A stretch of DNA of 64,000 nt, taken from positions 22,122,501-22,186,500 of the forward strand of contig NC_063275.1 of assembly GCF_910591885.1 (NCBI RefSeq), in the 5' to 3' direction. The DNA comes from Bombus terrestris. Lineage: Eukaryota; Arthropoda; Insecta; Hymenoptera; Apidae. The translations under genes and the position numbers were made by a program. The notes under the pieces were generated by a model. The model was given only the letters and a program-made list of their open reading frames with translations, was not told where the DNA came from and ran no database searches. Shown piece by piece: positions 1 to 11,383 of this stretch (position 1 is the first letter of the stretch; each line of letters starts with the position of its first letter).

Positions 1-331
1 GCATGCGCGAAACATATCCTCAAGCTATCCTCAAGCTACGTAAATATTTTTGACTTTATATTCGTCACGTTTCCCTCATTGCATGCCCATACCTTTTCAC
101 ATGTATTACGACCGCAGTTGATCGCATACAACGACCTATAATATAAAAGTATACAGGTTAATAAATATTGTACGTCTTTTACGTGCTATTTAATTTGTAT
201 ATGTGATCTACAATGATTTATAGCATAGCTTTAACAGTTGGATACAAATAACTATCTGCTATAATTTATGTTACAGTATATCAATTAAGTTCGGCATTGT
301 TAGCATTATTAATTTTGAAAATTAATTTATT
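1..331. other. AT-rich 5' flank of the WDR77-like gene
   Basis: No coding region is visible here. The stretch is AT-rich and must contain the 5' UTR and promoter of the plus-strand WD40 gene that starts at 332. I see no TATA box or initiator that I would defend. Confidence 0.5.
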
Positions 332-1703
332 ATGGATGTTTTAACATCGCCCAATTTAAATACCGATGTTTATAGAAACATGACAATAACAGATAGACCA
401 CCTCTTTCTTATAAACACTTGCAGTTTATCAATATATACAATGGTAATATAATTTAAATTTTTTATGTGGAAGTGTTTACAAAGATTGTATATTTATTTG
501 TAAATAGATTTATGTTTGTTATACAAATATTATTTAATACATAAACGTTTCTTTATTTTGCAGAAAAAAGTGCTATTCTTGGAGCAAGTAACCTGACAGA
601 TCGCTATTGGAATGGTGCTGTCTGGTATTACAATGATATTAAAGACTTTGATAGGGATAAAGCCTTCCGCTATGCAAAAACAGAGAGTGGTGTTTGCGAT
701 GGTGTTTTCTTACAGCACGATAAATTTGTAATTGGCCAAGATAGTGGAACCTTGCAAGTTTTTGATCTATCTACAAAGTCTGATGATTCAAAAGAATTGA
801 AATGTGCAGGTTATGCCACTTTACATGATAGTTGTCTGTTAACTTTGTCTGCATTTGCTGATAAGGGTCATGTAGTTTCAGGAGGGATGGATTGTTGGTA
901 AAACTAATTTAAGTTTCTTATATTAAAAGGCATTTTAAATATTTGTAATAAAGAATTATAACTATTTTACAGTATAAAAATATGGGACATATCAGAGTTA
1001 ATGGCAACATGTTCATTTAGTTTTGCTCATACAGATTTAATCACTTGTGTTGATGTTAAACCTGGAAGTAACACAGAATTTGCGTCAACATCGTATGATT
1101 GTGAAGCATTAATGTGGGATATAAGGCTAGCAAGACCAGCCCAAAGCATGTATTCATATACATATATAACACAGATACTTGTATATAACATTTAGTGTTG
1201 TTATAAATGTTATTTAAATCTAATCTTTTATTTGTTAGGTATTCTGAAGAAAAATATTGGTTTAACTGCAATATGTTGGAGCCCCAATAAACCAAATATT
1301 GTAGCCATTGGTACTGATGGTGCAGAGGTTATAATAGTTGATATCAGAAAGGGAGGTCTAAAACTATTATCAAAATCAATTGCATCTTCTAGACCAATAC
1401 ATAAACTCGTATTTAATCCAGATTCAGGAAGGTAATATAAGCTGACAAATTACAGATTTTATCAGTATAATAAATTACATAATATTATTACATAACAGGG
1501 TGAAAGAGTTAGCAGTATGCTGTGATGATGTTTCTGTAGAAATGCTTGATGCAAACAATCAACTTTCATTAATATACAGAGATGATCGTCACACTGATTT
1601 CGTACGTGGTCTTACATGGTTTGATCGCCATTTATATTCTTGCTCTTGGGATGATGTAGTGTTAAAACATGTTAAACCAACAAAGTTCCAAAACAATGTA
1701 TAA
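332..1703 (+). CDS. WDR77: Methylosome protein 50-like WD40 protein (WDR77/MEP50 family)
   Basis: Five exons, join(332..443,564..897,973..1145,1239..1431,1499..1703), give 338 residues, close to the 342 of human WDR77. The family is the WD40 adaptor of PRMT5 in the methylosome, which makes symmetric dimethylarginine on Sm proteins, histones and Piwi-type proteins. WD-type signatures are visible: CIKIWDISEL near the exon 2/3 junction, ALMWDIRLARPAQS at the end of exon 3, and HTDFVRGLTWFDRHLYSCSWDD in exon 5, which corresponds to the HRDFVR segment of vertebrate WDR77. The C-terminus VLKHVKPTKF resembles the VVHHVVPTE end of the family. Introns are short (75-120 bp) and AT-rich. Intron 3 keeps the frame only if a GC donor at 1146-1147 is used, AAA|GCATGT. 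The start is the first ATG, with no upstream in-frame alternative noted. The fly orthologue is valois. Family assignment is from motif recognition, not alignment. Confidence 0.88.
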
Positions 1704-1920
1704 CTTATTAATATGACTATGATTTAAATTGTTTTACCTCATATACTACTTTTGCGTTTCTATACATAAAAATAGATTTTTAGATTATGGTATATAGGTA
1801 TATTTAATTTATTTCACTTTCATTCCATATAGTTAATCCTCTATATTGTTCATATTTATATTCCTACAAATTATTTGTAGTTATATAACTGTTCTTTATA
1901 GCATTTGTATATCTCTTTAT

Positions 1921-1926
1921 AATAAA
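1921..1926 (+). terminator. Candidate poly(A) signal AATAAA for WDR77-like gene
   Basis: AATAAA lies 218 nt after the stop codon on the same strand. It is the first canonical hexamer I noted downstream. In such AT-rich DNA a chance match is easy, so confidence is moderate. Confidence 0.45.
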
Positions 1927-3361
1927 ACAGCAGAACATTTAAAAGTAATACAGTTTATATAAAGTATCAAATACAAAATTTTATTTAAACATAGAAATTA
2001 TTTGTGTATCCGCATTAAATTAAAATAAAAAATGCATTTAAAGAATAAAGATACTGAAATCAGAAAATTATTATTAATGTAAAAAATAATAGCAATATAA
2101 ATAAAAATGTTTCATAGTTTATTTGCAGTACACATATGTGTAACACGTGTTACTATAAAATAATTACAAATCAATCAAATCTTTAAATTATATAACTGAT
2201 ATTACATTCATATTTAAAAGGTTCTTAATTTTTCACTTTTAAATTTTATATGTAAATATACGTATCTAGTATATATTGCTCTCTTCCTTGCCTGACCATG
2301 TATTTCAATGATATATTTATATTAATTATTGCAATGTTCAGATATTAAATCAAGCTTGTTCGCACCAATAAATTTATAAATATTCGGTTATAAAATATGG
2401 GCATAACTCTATATCTGAAATTATTAAGGATACGATGATTACATAATCTTTTAAGCTGAATATTCATACAAAATTTATTGAAAAGTTTTTTCAATATTTC
2501 CCTCATTTTTCACAAACTTATACTCAAAGTAATTTAACTTTTTATTTACGAAATATTATTTCAAATTGTATATTTATATGTAAATTGCATCAATATTCAT
2601 GAAAAGAAATAATTCTTTTAATTTTATATCCAAAATAATTCATTCCATTAATGAAAAAAATAATGAGAATAGCTTTTTATTATATCAGGCAAATAGAAGA
2701 GTGAACGAATTATTTAACAAATATTTTGTTTTTAATGTTTATAAAAAAGCAAATCTATGAAAAATTAAGGAAAGTAATTCTGATTTCAATCTCAAGAAAA
2801 GTAAAAATATAATTATGAAACAAAGTAGATATAAAATAATGGTCTATCTTTTCATATTACCAGGTGAAAATTTTTGTATATATATGTAATATATTACGTA
2901 TAATAGTGAAATTATTTGACCAATGATCTATTTTTAATCAAAATATAATATACTTTCTTAATATAAATTCTTACATACTTAAATGAGTATGTTTGACAAA
3001 ATATACAATTATGGATTTTATATTCATTCATACCATTTTCATATGACTTTAAATGTAATGTAAATTTGTAGAAAGAAAAAGAAATGATTTTTCACAATTA
3101 TAATGCACATGATTAAAAATAAATTGCACATAAATTGTGAAAATTTTAAAACAGTTAACCATGAAATTCTTGAAGTTCAGAACAGAACTTTACATTGAAA
3201 TACAAACAATGATTGATGACAATATATTATGCAGTATATTATGTCACTGTTTCGTTTAAAAATTACAAGAATTAATGAAATTGTTATGTACAATTCATAT
3301 TTTTATGCAATGAAGTATAACTGCATCATAATCAATGCAACATATAACTCTCATATGAACA

Positions 3362-3367
3362 TTTATT
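3362..3367 (-). terminator. Candidate poly(A) signal for SND1
   Basis: TTTATT on the plus strand reads AATAAA on the minus strand about 115 nt after the SND1 stop. Other matches occur further downstream in this AT-rich stretch, so the site used is uncertain. Confidence 0.35.
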
Positions 3368-3481
3368 ATTTTTCGTTAATCTATGTAATGGGTTCTTACA
3401 TAATTATTATGCAGTTCGTAACATGTCTTTTTCCCTGTATTGATCACTTTTTAACCAGTCCTTCCTTGAGCATTTAGTTCT

Positions 3482-6400
3482 TTACAATCCAAATTCTTTT
3501 TCGTCGTCTGCTCGTATGTCACCGTATCTCCAAATATTACGTCGATTATGCTTTGCATCTTCTTCTGCTTTCTTATATTCCTCAATCTACAGCGAATTAA
3601 TACATAAAATGCATCTTATTTCATGCATCTACTGCAAAGTACTGATATACATATGTAAATATAAAAGTACGTAAATATTAATTTACCAATTTAGTAAGTC
3701 TTCTATCGCGTTGGTTCTGAACGAGTAATAACCCATCAGAAATAAGTCCTTTCGCAATATCATCATTAGTAGAAGAATTAACTAAAGTTACAGCAGTAAT
3801 ATTATTTAGCTTAAATTCTGTATTCAATAATAAAATTTTATCCATGACGTCTTCTTTAAATATTTCAACTGCCGCTTTTTTGTCATCATTCTATGAATAG
3901 TTATAAACAGAAAATTACAACAAATCCATTTTTAATTTTAAAAATAAAACATTTATTAATTAAACCGTATTTCTTTATAAAAATACTTACGTCGTTTGGA
4001 AGTGCAACACACGCGAGAACATGTTCGTGAGCATAGGGTTTATCATTAGCAAATCTTGACGGTAAATCCGCAACTCTTGTGACATTAATTACTTCTCTGT
4101 TACCATAATCGACATAAAATACACTGACATTTGTACCAGAAACCTTCTCTATTTTAACGCGATACCACTCATCATCGCCAGTAAATTTGGCAACTGCTAA
4201 TTCACCTCTAACAGGTTTATAAGCACCCGGAAGTGGTGGATTGGATGCTAATTCTTGACGCAATTGCAAAAGTAAATTTTCCAACATACTACGTTGATCA
4301 ACACTTTGCGAATAAAAGTGAAGATCTTCGGTAACTTCAGAAAGTACTACTTCTTGATAGTCAATTTTTCTTTCAACAATTTCTTTATCGCCTTCGTTCT
4401 TTTCATTTTCAACTTGCACTTCTACATAGTTTTTCCACATCTGTAATACACAAAAGATTATTTTTTCAGATTATTACAATTATTACAGTTATTAATTAAC
4501 GTTTAAGTAATATTTGAATCTACATACGTTTAATTTCTTTGTTTTGGCACGTTCTTCTGCAGCTTTAAGCGTTCTTGTTAATTCTCCGAAATCGGGGAAC
4601 GTAACTACTTCTGCGAGACCTTCTTCAACAAGAGTAACAGACATATTGATATCATTTACAGTTAACCATCCAATAAATCCACTTCCTTTAGTTTCTGTAC
4701 TTTCAATTTTTATTTCTACATCCCTTTGGAAACAATGTTCTCTAGTGAAGGCTAATGCTTTCTCACCATATTCATCTGCTTTAACAATACCACCACCTGG
4801 CAATGATCTTTGACATCGTGGAGTTCTTATACCAGCCAAAACAAACGTAATGAGTTGATCTTCTTTTGGCAAAAATAATTTTAGACGCGAACCACTCGTA
4901 ACAAATTCAACCACAGCTTTAATGCCCTGCGCTCGTTTAAGCGATGTTAAAAATGCCTTTGCCTTTGATGGATCATTAGAAAGGTCTACTAATCTATGTA
5001 CAGGAATATCCTTCTTTGCGTGTAAACCATGTTGAGATTTTTCTGCCTTGCTTTCTGCAACTTGTAACAAGTTGTAATGAGAAGAACGTTGATCGTCATT
5101 TTGCCTGTACTTGATAACTCTTGCCAGACCTCGTGCAACTAAAGCCTCAGCAATGTTCCTAAAGCAATATTTGTGTTATATAAAACATTTTAATGAAGAT
5201 AAGTGAAAAACAATTAAGTTTTGTTATAACATACGTTTTACCGCAAGTAACAGTGCAACATAATTTTTCTGGGAAATTGTCTCTAGCAGGTTGAGTATAG
5301 TCAACCACGATTTTTACGTTTTTCCTAATAAATTTCTCACGTAAAAATTCACGTGCTTCTAACATCCATGGAATATCATAAAGAGGTTTGAAATCTTTTT
5401 TAGTCGCGTTATTTGGCTCCTCATTATATTTTTTTTCTCTGGACGGTGGTCGAATACTGCTTAAAAACACTTTTTTGTTTTCTCCATTTTGTGTCCTAAT
5501 TATAAGTGCATCTGCATTGACAATTTCGACAATAGTACCGGTAAATTCTATTTGTGGACCTGATGGTTTGTAATCTTTCCATAAACGTAAACGTGCTTCT
5601 TTTGCAGCTTTTTCCGCAAGATAAAGTTTCTCTGCACCAGCTCTGCTATTATTAATTGACCAATCCTGGCATTTAGCAAAACCTTCACTCAATAAAATTT
5701 CGGCAATATTACCTGTTGAATATAAAAAAGTTTATGATTGCTTATTCAAATATGTAATCATAAAAGACTTGATTTACATAATTTGTTCTGAACTACCAAC
5801 CCTTTGGATGAAGAATGCTGCCAATGAAATTGTTATTGTTAACAGATTCAAGTACTATTTCAACATCTCTATGTAGAAGGCGGGATTCTACAAAATATCT
5901 TGCTTCATCTGCATACGGATCACCTACTGAATATTCACGTCTTCCATTTGGCCATCCAGGGCAACGGACACCCGATATCATTAATACTATGTTGTAAAAA
6001 TCAGGTAATAAAAGTGCTTTCACTGTAGATCCATCAAACACAAATTCAATAATAGCCTTTACTGGCTTCTTTCCAAATTTTTCAACCAATTTGCGAGGAT
6101 CATCAGCAATCCATTTTACATCGCGTATATGTTCAGAACTTGGCGACTCCGACCATTTCCCTTTCTTTGCTGCTTTAGCTGCATTTTCTAGTTCAATTAA
6201 TTGGGTTTGTTCAGGACTAGGATTTCTGGTATCTCTTTTTACAGTTACCAAACCCTCGGATACTAATGTTTCAATTACATTCTCTGCATTTCTATCTATT
6301 ATTATTAGAAAGTTAAATAAACCATTCTTTAATCAATTTTATATAATACATAATTAATAAAAGAATTTGTGTAAAATGTACCTTTTCCTAACAACACAAT

Positions 6401-7270
6401 ACCATATGTTCTGTTTGTATTCATTGATTTTTCTGTAATAAAAGATACATCTTGACCAATGAGTTTCTTACGTAAAAATTCTCTAGCTTCCCAAGCATAT
6501 GGTTCATCTTTACTTTCATCCATACTGAAAACAAAAAAGACTTTGTAATATATATATATCAGTAAATAACTTAACAAACTAATCAAAGTAGACAAAATAA
6601 AATGAAAGATTAAATATACCTATCATTTCCTTTCCACCGTTCTAATTTTGGAGCAGTAATATTACAAAGAGTAATAGTAACTTCTGGAGGAGGGCCACCC
6701 ATAGGCTGACCACGAATAACAATGGTATCCCCCGAAATAACCTTCAAATATAAAATTTCACATTAAAAATATATAATTAGACCTATTTTTAATTTTCAGC
6801 GTACCAGTATGTATAATGGTAATACATTATAATATAATATTATATTTTTCATAGAAGTCTAGAAAATTAAAAGTAAGCTCTACTGTAGATTGTTCGGTTT
6901 ACAGTGGTATAAAACAAAATACATAATAAATAAGTACAAGGTATTTCTTTAACAAGTATATAATGTTTTAACGGCATGTCAGACGTTCAAATAACAATTA
7001 ATAATCCGCTATTAAAGGGAAATAGCAAATAAAACGAAATTCCTTCAATGTAACGACCATATGTTGTCGGTACTGATTATTTGCACCAACAATATCATAG
7101 ACGACCACATACATGTCAAAATATGAGGTTATACATGACAGTAAGCACATAAATCGTATTTACATTTGAGTAAGAAATTCTTTAGCGAACAGATTGCCGT
7201 AGGATTTTTAATACTTTACCTGTTTTACTACTCCGTTTCTTGATTTCACTTGCCCCTGGGGTGCGCTCAT
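3482..7270 (-). CDS. SND1: Staphylococcal nuclease domain-containing protein 1 (Tudor-SN)
   Basis: Nine minus-strand exons, complement(join(3482..3586,3687..3890,3991..4440,4528..5158,5235..5712,5801..6295,6382..6524,6620..6741,7220..7270)), give 892 residues (fly and human proteins are about 900-930). All introns are GT-AG. The start MSAPQGQVKSRNGVVKQ matches the family, followed by VISGDTIVIRG of the first SN domain. Four SN-like (OB-fold) repeats fill roughly residues 15-640, with recurring AWEAREFLR / EAREFLREK / YADEARYF / EKALAFTREH segments. A Tudor domain follows around residues 690-780, with DEWYR and VFYVDYGNRE carrying the aromatic and Asn residues of the methylarginine cage. A partial fifth SN domain ends in NIWRYGDIRADDEKEFGL. 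Tudor-SN acts in RNA processing, RISC, stress granules and degradation of edited RNA, and its Tudor domain binds symmetric dimethylarginine. The family identification is secure. Confidence 0.95.
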
Positions 7271-7813
7271 CGTGTCGTTCGTTTACCACGTTATGCACCA
7301 CGAAAAAATTTATAATTTCTCAGTCTACGCCAAGCTGGAAAAGCTATTCGGTAAACAAAAAGCTATCTACGCGTTAGTTTTTGCTTTTCTTGTGAATATT
7401 CGTTAGAAATTCAAGAAAAATTTGACATGTTGAATCGGAGTCGAGAAACTCACGCTTTCCACGTATTGTGATGGAGTCGGCACGAGCGCAATCTACACAG
7501 AAACATCGTCCAAGACGTTTGATTTGGTGGTGATGTGGCAACACGCAACACTTCGACAATCTCCAGTGTCGCGCTCTATCGGTCAACCTACACCGATAAT
7601 TCAATCGGTAGAAAAAAGTATCAATATTATAAAAGTTATAATTAACCTGTGAACAAGTACATATATAATTATTTATTATTTATACGATTTTATTGTTCAA
7701 GATGGATTTGAATACAATTTTTTCTCTTTAATATTGTTTACATTAATCTATTGTATTCATTATAACCTATTGCATTAAAAAAGTTATGTATATTTATAGG
7801 CGGTCGATGAATC

Positions 7814-7835
7814 CATTCACCATGTGCGGTGAATG
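7814..7835. repeat. Perfect 8-bp inverted repeat (hairpin)
   Basis: CATTCACC at 7814-7821 and GGTGAATG at 7828-7835 are exact reverse complements around a 6-nt loop. It lies about 550 bp upstream of SND1 and about 280 bp past the proposed Hsp90 poly(A) site. A function is not known. Confidence 0.6.
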
Positions 7836-8116
7836 CACTTATAATCGATAAGCATGGTCGACGCATTGTGATGTCATATTTCAAAATATGTACTTATCCT
7901 TATAAATTTCAACATGAAAAGATTTTTATCGCATTATTCTCAATTTTACTGATAACTTAAAAGTTGATTTCTATTAGGAAGTAAAGGAATTTAATAAATA
8001 TATATAATCATTTATTTAAAGTTTTTGAATTTTGCGAATTGTGCTCAAAATTTTTAATTAAAATAAAATTATGGGAATTTAGAAAATACACTGGTTACTT
8101 TAATGTGTAAGGTTGT

Positions 8117-8122
8117 TTTATT
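8117..8122 (-). terminator. Candidate poly(A) signal for Hsp90
   Basis: Plus-strand TTTATT reads AATAAA on the minus strand, about 425 nt beyond the Hsp90 stop codon. It is followed on the minus strand by more AT-rich sequence. An earlier or later signal cannot be excluded. Confidence 0.4.
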
Positions 8123-8545
8123 ACACACACAATTGTTTATAACGGTTTTAACCTTTTATCAGACTACATGACGATTTCAATATGGAATGATGAAAGTGCG
8201 AAATGAAATCGTAACGATGTACAGTGCAAAAAAAAAAAAATAAAATGATAATGCTGACGCATGAAAATGATATCATAAAAAAGAATTTGGAGACAGAATC
8301 AAGTGCCAGGCTTGATTTGAAAAGCGCTATTAGCGGAATGCAGGGAACTTCTACTTTGTCATATTTTTCAAATAAATAGATATTAATTAGCATTATGCAA
8401 TACTTAATTAGGCATGACACTTCATTCTGTTACATATAGAAAGACAAAAAAAAGTTTCAATACTTAAGTAAAATTAATTTGTAACAGTCTTTCTACATCC
8501 TAGAAGTCTTTGGATTTAGTTAAGTAATTTTAAACAGTAAAAGTC

Positions 8546-11119
8546 TTAATCTACTTCTTCCATTCTAGATGCTTCTTCTGTGTCATCTTCCAATGGAGGA
8601 ACTTCTGTGTCCATCTTCTCATCCTCTACGTTTGGTGTATCATCATCATCAAAACCAAGACCAAGTTTGATCATCCTGTATATTCTGGATGCATGTACTT
8701 GTGGGTCTTCGAGAGCAAAACCAGAAGAGAGAAGTGCTGTTTCGAACAGAAGCATGACCAAATCCTTTACAGATTTGTCATGCTTGTCTGCTTCAGCCTT
8801 TTGCCTCAAATTCTCCATGATTGGATGATCTGGATTGATTTCTAAATGCTTCTTGGCTGCCATGTATCCCATAGTGGATGCATCTCGGAGGGCTTGAGCT
8901 TTCATGATTCTTTCCATATTTGCAGTCCATCCATACTGCGATGTAACGATACAGCATGGAGAATCGACTAATCTGTTGGATACTACAACTTTTTCTACTT
9001 TCTTGTCTAAGATGTCTTTCATAACTTTGCAGAGATTCTCGAATTTAGCTTTGTCTTCTTCACGCTTCTTCTTCTCTTCCTCATCCTCTGGAAGTTCCAA
9101 GCCTTCTTTTGTGACAGATACCAACTGTTTGCCATCAAACTCTTTCAGTTGTTGGACAACATATTCATCAATGGGTTCTGTCATGTACACTACTTCAAAA
9201 CCACGCTTCTTAACTCTTTCTACAAACGAACTATTGGCTACTTGCTCCCTGCTTTCACCAGTGATATAATAGATGTGTTTCTGATTTTCCTTCATTCTTC
9301 CAACATAGTCCTTCAATGAGCACATTTCATCTCCAGATGCAGATGTGTGATATCTAAGCAATTCTGAGAGTTTCTTCCTATTCTGACTATCTTCGTGAAT
9401 ACCTAATTTTATATTCTTACTAAATTGTTCATAGCATTTTTTGTAGCTCTCTTTATCTTCAGACAATTCTTCGAAAAGTTCTAGACATTTTTTGACAAGA
9501 TTCTTCCTGATGACTTTGAGGATTTTGTTTTGTTGTAACATCTCACGGGAAATATTCAATGGAAGATCTTCACTGTCCACAACACCTTTGATGAAGTTAA
9601 GGTATTCTGGGATAAGATCTTCGCAGTTATCCATAATAAAAACTCTGCGTACATACAATTTGATGTTATTCTTTCTCTTCTTATTCTCGAAAAGGTCAAA
9701 CGGTGCACGTCGTGGAATAAAGAGCAACGCCCGGAATTCCAATTGACCTTCTACCGAGAAGTGTTTGACAGCCAAATGATCTTCCCAATCATTGGTTAAA
9801 CTTTTATAAAATTCGCCATACTCTTCTTGTGAGATGTCGTCTGGGTTTCTGGTCCAGATTGGTTTTGTCTTGTTTAGTTCTTCATCTTCGGTGTACTTCT
9901 CTTTAATGGTCTTCTTTTTCTTCTTCTTCTCATCTTTAGGTTTATCTTCATCTTCATCTTCTCCAACCTCTTCAATTTTAGGCTTGCTGGTATCTTCAGC
10001 CTCTCCTTCTTTCTTCTCTTCTTCCTCCTCTTCTTCATCTTCGCTTAGTTCTTTGTCTCTTTCTTTCTCAACAACAAGTTTAATCGGGTAGCCAATAAAT
10101 TGAGAATGTTTCTTGACAATTTCTTTGATTTTGGATTCCTCCAAGTATTCAGTTTGATCTTCTTTGATGTGCAAGATAATTTTGGTACCTCTTCCAATTG
10201 GCTCTCCACTGTCAGGACGGACCGTGAAGGAACCACCAGCGGAAGACTCCCAAACATATTGTTCATCATCATTATGTTTAGAGATGACAATAACTTTATC
10301 TGCTACAAGGTAAGCAGAGTAGAAACCCACACCAAATTGACCAATCATAGAAATATCTGCACCAGCCTGAAGAGCTTCCATAAATGCCTTTGTACCAGAC
10401 CTAGCAATGGTACCCAAGTTGTTGACTAAATCAGCTTTTGTCATACCAATACCACTGTAAGAAAGAAAATTTCTTTATTCATTTTCTATTTTTAACATAA
10501 ATTAGATTTGTGCAGGTTTATATCTCTTGTACTGATTTTACATCAAGTAGTTAAAATAATTCATATCTTCTTAATAAATTAAGAAAATACATGATTGATA
10601 GAATAAATGAAACGAATTAAAATTTCGATATATGAAAAAAATTTATACTTACTAATCACAAAAACTAATACTTACGAATCAAGGATAGTCAAGGTACGTT
10701 CATTTTTATTGGGAACGATTTTGATAAATAGCTCTTTGCATGTGTCCAATTTGGATGGATCTGTGAGAGATTCATAACGGATTTTGTCCAACGCCTGCAT
10801 AAAAAAAATAAAAAATTACTTAGAAATTTTTACGGAACGACATAAAATTTGTAATTTTAACATTTTAAACTCTAAAATTTGGTTGAAATTATTTAATCCA
10901 AAGAATTCTAGCTATTTAACGTGAAGGATTTCAGTGATGTAATACAATATTAAAATAAATTTTACTTACATCAGATGCGTTCGAAATCAATTCTCGAATG
11001 AAAATTTCTTTGTTTGAATAGAAGGTGTTAATAATTAAGCTCATCAATTGTGCAATTTCAGCCTGAAAGGCGAAGGTTTCAACCTCGCCGGCACCGACCA
11101 TGGTGACGTCTTCTGGCAT
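8546..11119 (-). CDS. Hsp90: Cytosolic heat shock protein 90 (Hsp83 orthologue)
   Basis: Three exons, complement(join(8546..10454,10676..10794,10970..11119)), encode 725 residues, normal for cytosolic Hsp90. The N-terminal GHKL ATPase domain shows FYSNKEIFIRELISNASDAL, LTILDSGIGM and GQFGVGFYSAYLVADKV, which hold the ATP-contacting Glu, Asn, Asp and glycine motifs. A highly charged Glu/Lys linker runs from about residue 220 to 285. The middle domain shows LPLNISREMLQQNKILKVIRK. The C-terminus MEEVD binds TPR co-chaperones. There is no signal peptide or KDEL, which excludes the ER paralogue. Exon 3 carries 88% of the coding sequence. The protein is an ATP-driven chaperone for kinases, receptors and small-RNA loading. 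Two perfect heat shock elements upstream indicate heat-shock-factor control. The fly Hsp83 coding region has no introns as I recall, whereas this one has two. Confidence 0.97.
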
Positions 11120-11318
11120 CTTTTCTCACTGTATTTAGTTACGTATAATCAAATATCGACACACAGAAATTAATCAGGAACAGCTTGTTTCACACTAACG
11201 TTATGATTATATCGTACGAATATAATCGCAAAGGAAATATCGCTTTATATCGCTCTCGGAGATCCGCTACGTTCGCCGTCACTTTTCAGAGTATTCAATA
11301 CTAGCGCGCAGCGGCCGC

Positions 11319-11325
11319 TTTTATT
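11319..11325 (-). promoter_or_regulatory. TATA-like box of Hsp90
   Basis: Plus-strand TTTTATT reads AATAAAA on the minus strand. It lies between the heat shock elements (11333-11383) and the gene and would place transcription start near 11290, giving a 5' UTR of about 170 nt. It is a variant rather than a perfect TATA box. Confidence 0.5.
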
Positions 11326-11332
11326 GAGCTTT

Positions 11333-11345
11333 GAAAATTCTAGAA
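11333..11345 (-). promoter_or_regulatory. Heat shock element 1 (proximal)
   Basis: GAA at 11333-11335, TTC at 11338-11340 and GAA at 11343-11345 are alternating pentamer units with exact 2-nt spacing, the binding site of a heat shock factor trimer. It lies about 215 bp upstream of the Hsp90 start codon, just distal to the TATA-like box. Confidence 0.85.
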
Positions 11346-11370
11346 GGCACCTGCCGGAAGCTCGCCCGTT

Positions 11371-11383
11371 TTCTAGAACATTC
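11371..11383 (-). promoter_or_regulatory. Heat shock element 2 (distal)
   Basis: TTC at 11371-11373, GAA at 11376-11378 and TTC at 11381-11383 form a second perfect three-unit element, 25 bp from the first. Two adjacent perfect elements suit cooperative binding of heat shock factor. Confidence 0.85.

Larger units (their letters stand above)
1704..3481. other. AT-rich convergent intergenic region with both 3' UTRs
   Basis: The stop codons of the WDR77-like gene (plus) and SND1 (minus) face each other across about 1.8 kb of very AT-rich DNA. Short open frames here are low-complexity and not convincing. The region holds the two 3' UTRs and their polyadenylation signals, and no other gene that I can see. 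Confidence 0.7.
7271..8545. other. Spacer between SND1 promoter and Hsp90 3' end
   Basis: Both flanking genes are on the minus strand, so this interval holds the SND1 5' flank and, nearer 8545, the Hsp90 3' UTR. It is AT-rich. The part around 7430-7600 is less AT-rich and contains only short open frames. A perfect hairpin sits at 7814-7835 and a DRE-like ATCGATAA shortly after it. I see no gene. Confidence 0.55.

Noticed and set aside
1146..1255. A 1-base frameshift in the WDR77-like gene (five A bases at 1250 instead of four)
   Set aside because: Using the GT donor at 1150 and acceptor at 1238 would need removal of one A to continue in frame. The GC-AG reading needs no sequence change and gives a cleaner junction, so a frameshift is the less likely explanation.
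8580..10290. Several long frames antisense to the Hsp90 exon
   Set aside because: They are shadows of the Hsp90 coding sequence, with serine/phenylalanine runs arising from its Glu/Lys-rich linker.
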